A stretch of DNA of 5,695 nucleotides from Pseudonocardiaceae bacterium (lineage in GTDB: Bacteria > Actinomycetota > Actinomycetes > Mycobacteriales > Pseudonocardiaceae): positions 1-5,695 of the forward strand of contig JAICSB010000244.1 in the NCBI GenBank assembly GCA_025937115.1, written 5' to 3'. Shown here piece after piece: positions 5,395 to 5,695 of the stretch (positions are counted from its first letter, which is position 1; the number at the start of each line of letters is the position of its first letter). The notes below the pieces were generated by a model, which did not search any database, was not told where the DNA came from, and worked only from the letters and a program-made list of their open reading frames with translations. Made by a program: the position numbers and the translations under genes.

Positions 5395-5695
5395 GTGCGG
5401 ATCCGTGAAGACCCGGAGAGTCCACTTGCGCGGTTACGAGACGTTTGCCTGCGCCTGCCGGGGGTTACCGAACGACTCAGCCATGGCGAGCCAACCTGGT
5501 TCGTGCGCCGCTCCTTCGTGATGTACGCCGATCATCACCACGACGGTCGGCTAGCTTGCTGGTGCGCAGCTCCTGCCGGCACCCAGGAGGAACTGGTGGC
5601 TGCGGACCCCGATCGGTTCTTCGTGCCTCCCTACGTCGGTGGCCGGGGTTGGGTGGGCGTCCGCCTCGACGCACCCGTGGACTGGGTCGAGATCG
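5395..5695 (+). CDS. MmcQ/YjbR family protein (DUF419), 3' end outside window
   Basis: 100 codons of a MmcQ/YjbR-family protein, a small alpha/beta fold of the CyaY/YjbR type annotated as DNA-binding; the cellular role is not established. The family landmarks are strong: LRDVCLRLPGVTERLSHGEPTW (from residue 14), FVRRSFVMYADHHHDGR, WCAAPAGTQEELVAADPDRFF and the highly conserved PPYVGGRGWVGVRLD followed by VDWVEI at the window edge. The family is about 110-130 residues, so only a short C-terminal helix is missing. The start is uncertain: GTG 5395 or the adjacent GTG 5392, with AGGA (5384-5387) upstream. The frame is open further upstream but without family resemblance. A TTA codon occurs at residue 14. 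It is unrelated in function to the T7SS genes beside it. Confidence 0.85.
   Translation, partial: MRIREDPESPLARLRDVCLRLPGVTERLSHGEPTWFVRRSFVMYADHHHDGRLACWCAAPAGTQEELVAADPDRFFVPPYVGGRGWVGVRLDAPVDWVEI

Noticed and set aside
1..5695. CRISPR array, tRNA or rRNA genes, insertion sequence ends, prophage genes
   Set aside because: No regularly spaced repeats, cloverleaf arms, rRNA-like stretches, transposase or integrase motifs were seen on either strand.

Overview
The window is G+C-rich throughout, with strongly G/C-biased third codon positions and long spurious antisense frames. It carries EccE and EccB type VII secretion (T7SS/ESX) homologues, which are restricted to actinobacteria in this form. 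A high-GC actinomycete is therefore indicated. The divergent eccE/eccB arrangement suits Pseudonocardiales-like or other non-mycobacterial actinomycetes, but the genus cannot be read from this sequence. There is no rRNA, tRNA, CRISPR array or insertion sequence.

Left part (1-1604, minus strand): a split transketolase. The N-terminal, thiamine-diphosphate-binding subunit (870-1568) is followed 20 bp later by the C-terminal, pyrimidine-binding subunit (1-849, running off the window). Directly in front of the first gene is a striking inverted repeat, 1571-1604. Its core looks like a SoxR/MerR-type operator inside a promoter with a 19-bp spacer, and the geometry suggests a leaderless or near-leaderless mRNA.

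Middle (1605-2734): a minus-strand DUF1697 gene (1693-2259) and a divergent plus-strand VOC/glyoxalase-fold gene (2333-2734). Just downstream of the DUF1697 stop codon is a second, degenerate copy of that gene's own 3' end, including its stop codon, offset by 59 bp. It overlaps two mutually exclusive hairpins.

Right part (2752-5149): a T7SS remnant or minimal locus. The minus-strand pair eccE (3471-4787) and an accessory gene (2752-3474) overlap by ATGA. The accessory protein looks like an EccC/FtsK-type nucleotidase domain that has lost its P-loop. Divergent from them, across 77 bp, is an eccB homologue (4865-5149) that keeps only the cytosolic N-terminus and the membrane helix, then stops at 94 residues. 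No eccC, eccD, mycP or esx substrate gene is present here. The far end (5150-5695) holds a small fragmentary frame and the start of a MmcQ/YjbR-family gene, which runs off the window.

The transketolase, DUF1697/VOC, T7SS and YjbR blocks do not form an obvious single pathway. The most notable unit is the broken or reduced T7SS block, where intact-looking eccE and accessory genes sit beside a severely shortened eccB.
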